Below, piece after piece: positions 5,829-6,641 of a DNA stretch of 6,641 nt. Positions within the stretch are counted from its first letter, which is position 1. Each line of letters opens with the position of its first letter. Position numbers and translations under genes: made by a program. Source of the DNA: an uncultured Ventosimonas sp. (GTDB taxonomy: Bacteria > Pseudomonadota > Gammaproteobacteria > Pseudomonadales > Pseudomonadaceae); NCBI GenBank assembly GCA_945283395.1, contig CALYQH010000076.1:1-6641 (forward strand), read 5' to 3'. Under the pieces are notes generated by a model. The model made no database searches. It was not told the origin of the DNA and saw only the letters and a program-made list of their open reading frames with translations.

Positions 5829-6641
5829 GTGACAGAAGCATTGCAAGCTATTAAAGGGATGAAAGATATATTGCCAGAAAAAACTCCTTTATGGCAATTT
5901 TTTGAAGATACAGTATGTCAGCTTTTAACTAGTTATGGTTATAAGCAAATTCGTACCCCTATCATGGAATATACTGGATTATTTCGCCGTTCAATAGGAG
6001 AAGTAACAGATATTGTTGAAAAAGAAATGTATACTTTAGCGCAGGAAGATAGTAAGTCCTATACGCTTCGTCCTGAAGGTACTGCATCAGTAGTTAGATC
6101 TATGATAGAACATGGCTTAACTCATGCAGGCAAAGTGCAAAAGCTCTGGTATAAAGGACCTATGTTTCGCAGGGAGCAACCCCAAGAAGGCCGTTATCGA
6201 CAATTTCATCAAATTGGAGCTGAAGTTTTTAACCTAGCTGGTCCTGATATAGATGTCGAATTGATTGTTCTAACATGGCGGTTATGGAAGCTGTTGGGAA
6301 TTGACCACATTGTTACCCTAGAACTCAATAGTTTAGGTAGTTTAGAAGCGCGCAATACGTATAAGAAAGTATTGGTAGATTATTTAATAGCTCATAAAGA
6401 CCAACTTGATGAAGACAGTAAAAGACGTTTAGCTAGTAATCCATTGCGTATTCTGGATAGCAAGGTAACCACAACTAAAGCGATCCTAAAAAATGCTCCG
6501 TTATTTACCGATTATATAGATGAGGATTCAGCACAACATTTTGCTGAATTAATTGAGCGTTTAAAAGCGTTAAAGATACCTTATATTATTAATCCTAATT
6601 TAGTCAGAGGCTTAGATTACTATAATAAAACGGTCTTTGAG
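5829..6641 (+). CDS. hisS: Histidyl-tRNA synthetase, N-terminal part
   Basis: HisRS is a class II aminoacyl-tRNA synthetase that joins histidine to tRNA-His in an ATP-dependent reaction in the cytoplasm, working as a dimer. The frame starts with GTG and continues for 271 codons without a stop to the right edge. The usual length is about 420-430 residues, so roughly the last 150 are missing, including the anticodon-binding domain. Visible marks are [10 protein letters not shown] at the N-terminus, motif 1 with GYKQIRTPI (37-45), TLRPEGTA (79-86), motif 2 with [16 protein letters not shown] (113-128; Arg114 is the expected ATP-binding Arg) and the histidine-specific LVRGLDYY (258-265, Arg260). 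LELNSLGS and NPLRILDSK are also family-typical. It follows ispG by 45 bases, as in many gammaproteobacteria. The start choice rests on TAAGGA at 5815-5820 and on alignment with the family N-terminus. Confidence 0.97.
   Translation, partial: MTEALQAIKGMKDILPEKTPLWQFFEDTVCQLLTSYGYKQIRTPIMEYTGLFRRSIGEVTDIVEKEMYTLAQEDSKSYTLRPEGTASVVRSMIEHGLTHAGKVQKLWYKGPMFRREQPQEGRYRQFHQIGAEVFNLAGPDIDVELIVLTWRLWKLLGIDHIVTLELNSLGSLEARNTYKKVLVDYLIAHKDQLDEDSKRRLASNPLRILDSKVTTTKAILKNAPLFTDYIDEDSAQHFAELIERLKALKIPYIINPNLVRGLDYYNKTVFE

Overview
The window carries AT-rich gammaproteobacterial chromosome. The gene order ndk - rlmN - pilF/pilW - rodZ - ispG - hisS is the usual one in Pseudomonas, Acinetobacter and relatives. 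The Ndk protein matches my memory of the Pseudomonas protein much better than the E. coli or Acinetobacter one, yet the codons favour A or T at the third position. Together this suggests an AT-shifted member of the Pseudomonadaceae/Pseudomonadales, for example an insect-associated lineage such as Entomomonas. That placement is inference from remembered sequences, not a search.

Layout. Positions 1-488 hold the N-terminal part of a minus-strand acyltransferase-3 family membrane protein, cut by the window edge. A 125-base spacer (489-613) follows, with a weak promoter candidate and a small hairpin. The minus-strand sprT gene (614-1147) comes next. A divergent 169-base intergenic region (1148-1316) has extended -10 elements pointing both ways. 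From 1317 to the window end, six plus-strand genes are packed with gaps of 45 bases or less, and one ATGA overlap joins pilF/pilW to rodZ. This looks like one operon or a chain of coupled units. I see no convincing Rho-independent terminator inside it. The last gene, hisS, has a GTG start, is cut at the right edge and lacks its C-terminal anticodon-binding domain here.

The plus-strand genes are housekeeping: nucleotide balance (ndk), rRNA/tRNA methylation (rlmN), type IV pilus secretin assembly (pilF/pilW), cell shape (rodZ), isoprenoid synthesis (ispG) and histidyl-tRNA charging (hisS). Key catalytic or ligand residues are present in ndk, rlmN, ispG, hisS and sprT, so these appear functional. 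The pilotin implies that type IV pili or a related secretin system persist despite the AT drift.

I found no mobile element, CRISPR array, tRNA, rRNA, riboswitch or convincing novel system. The points most worth checking are the mirrored promoter region between sprT and ndk, the non-core genes left of ndk, and the start site and lipobox of PilF/PilW.
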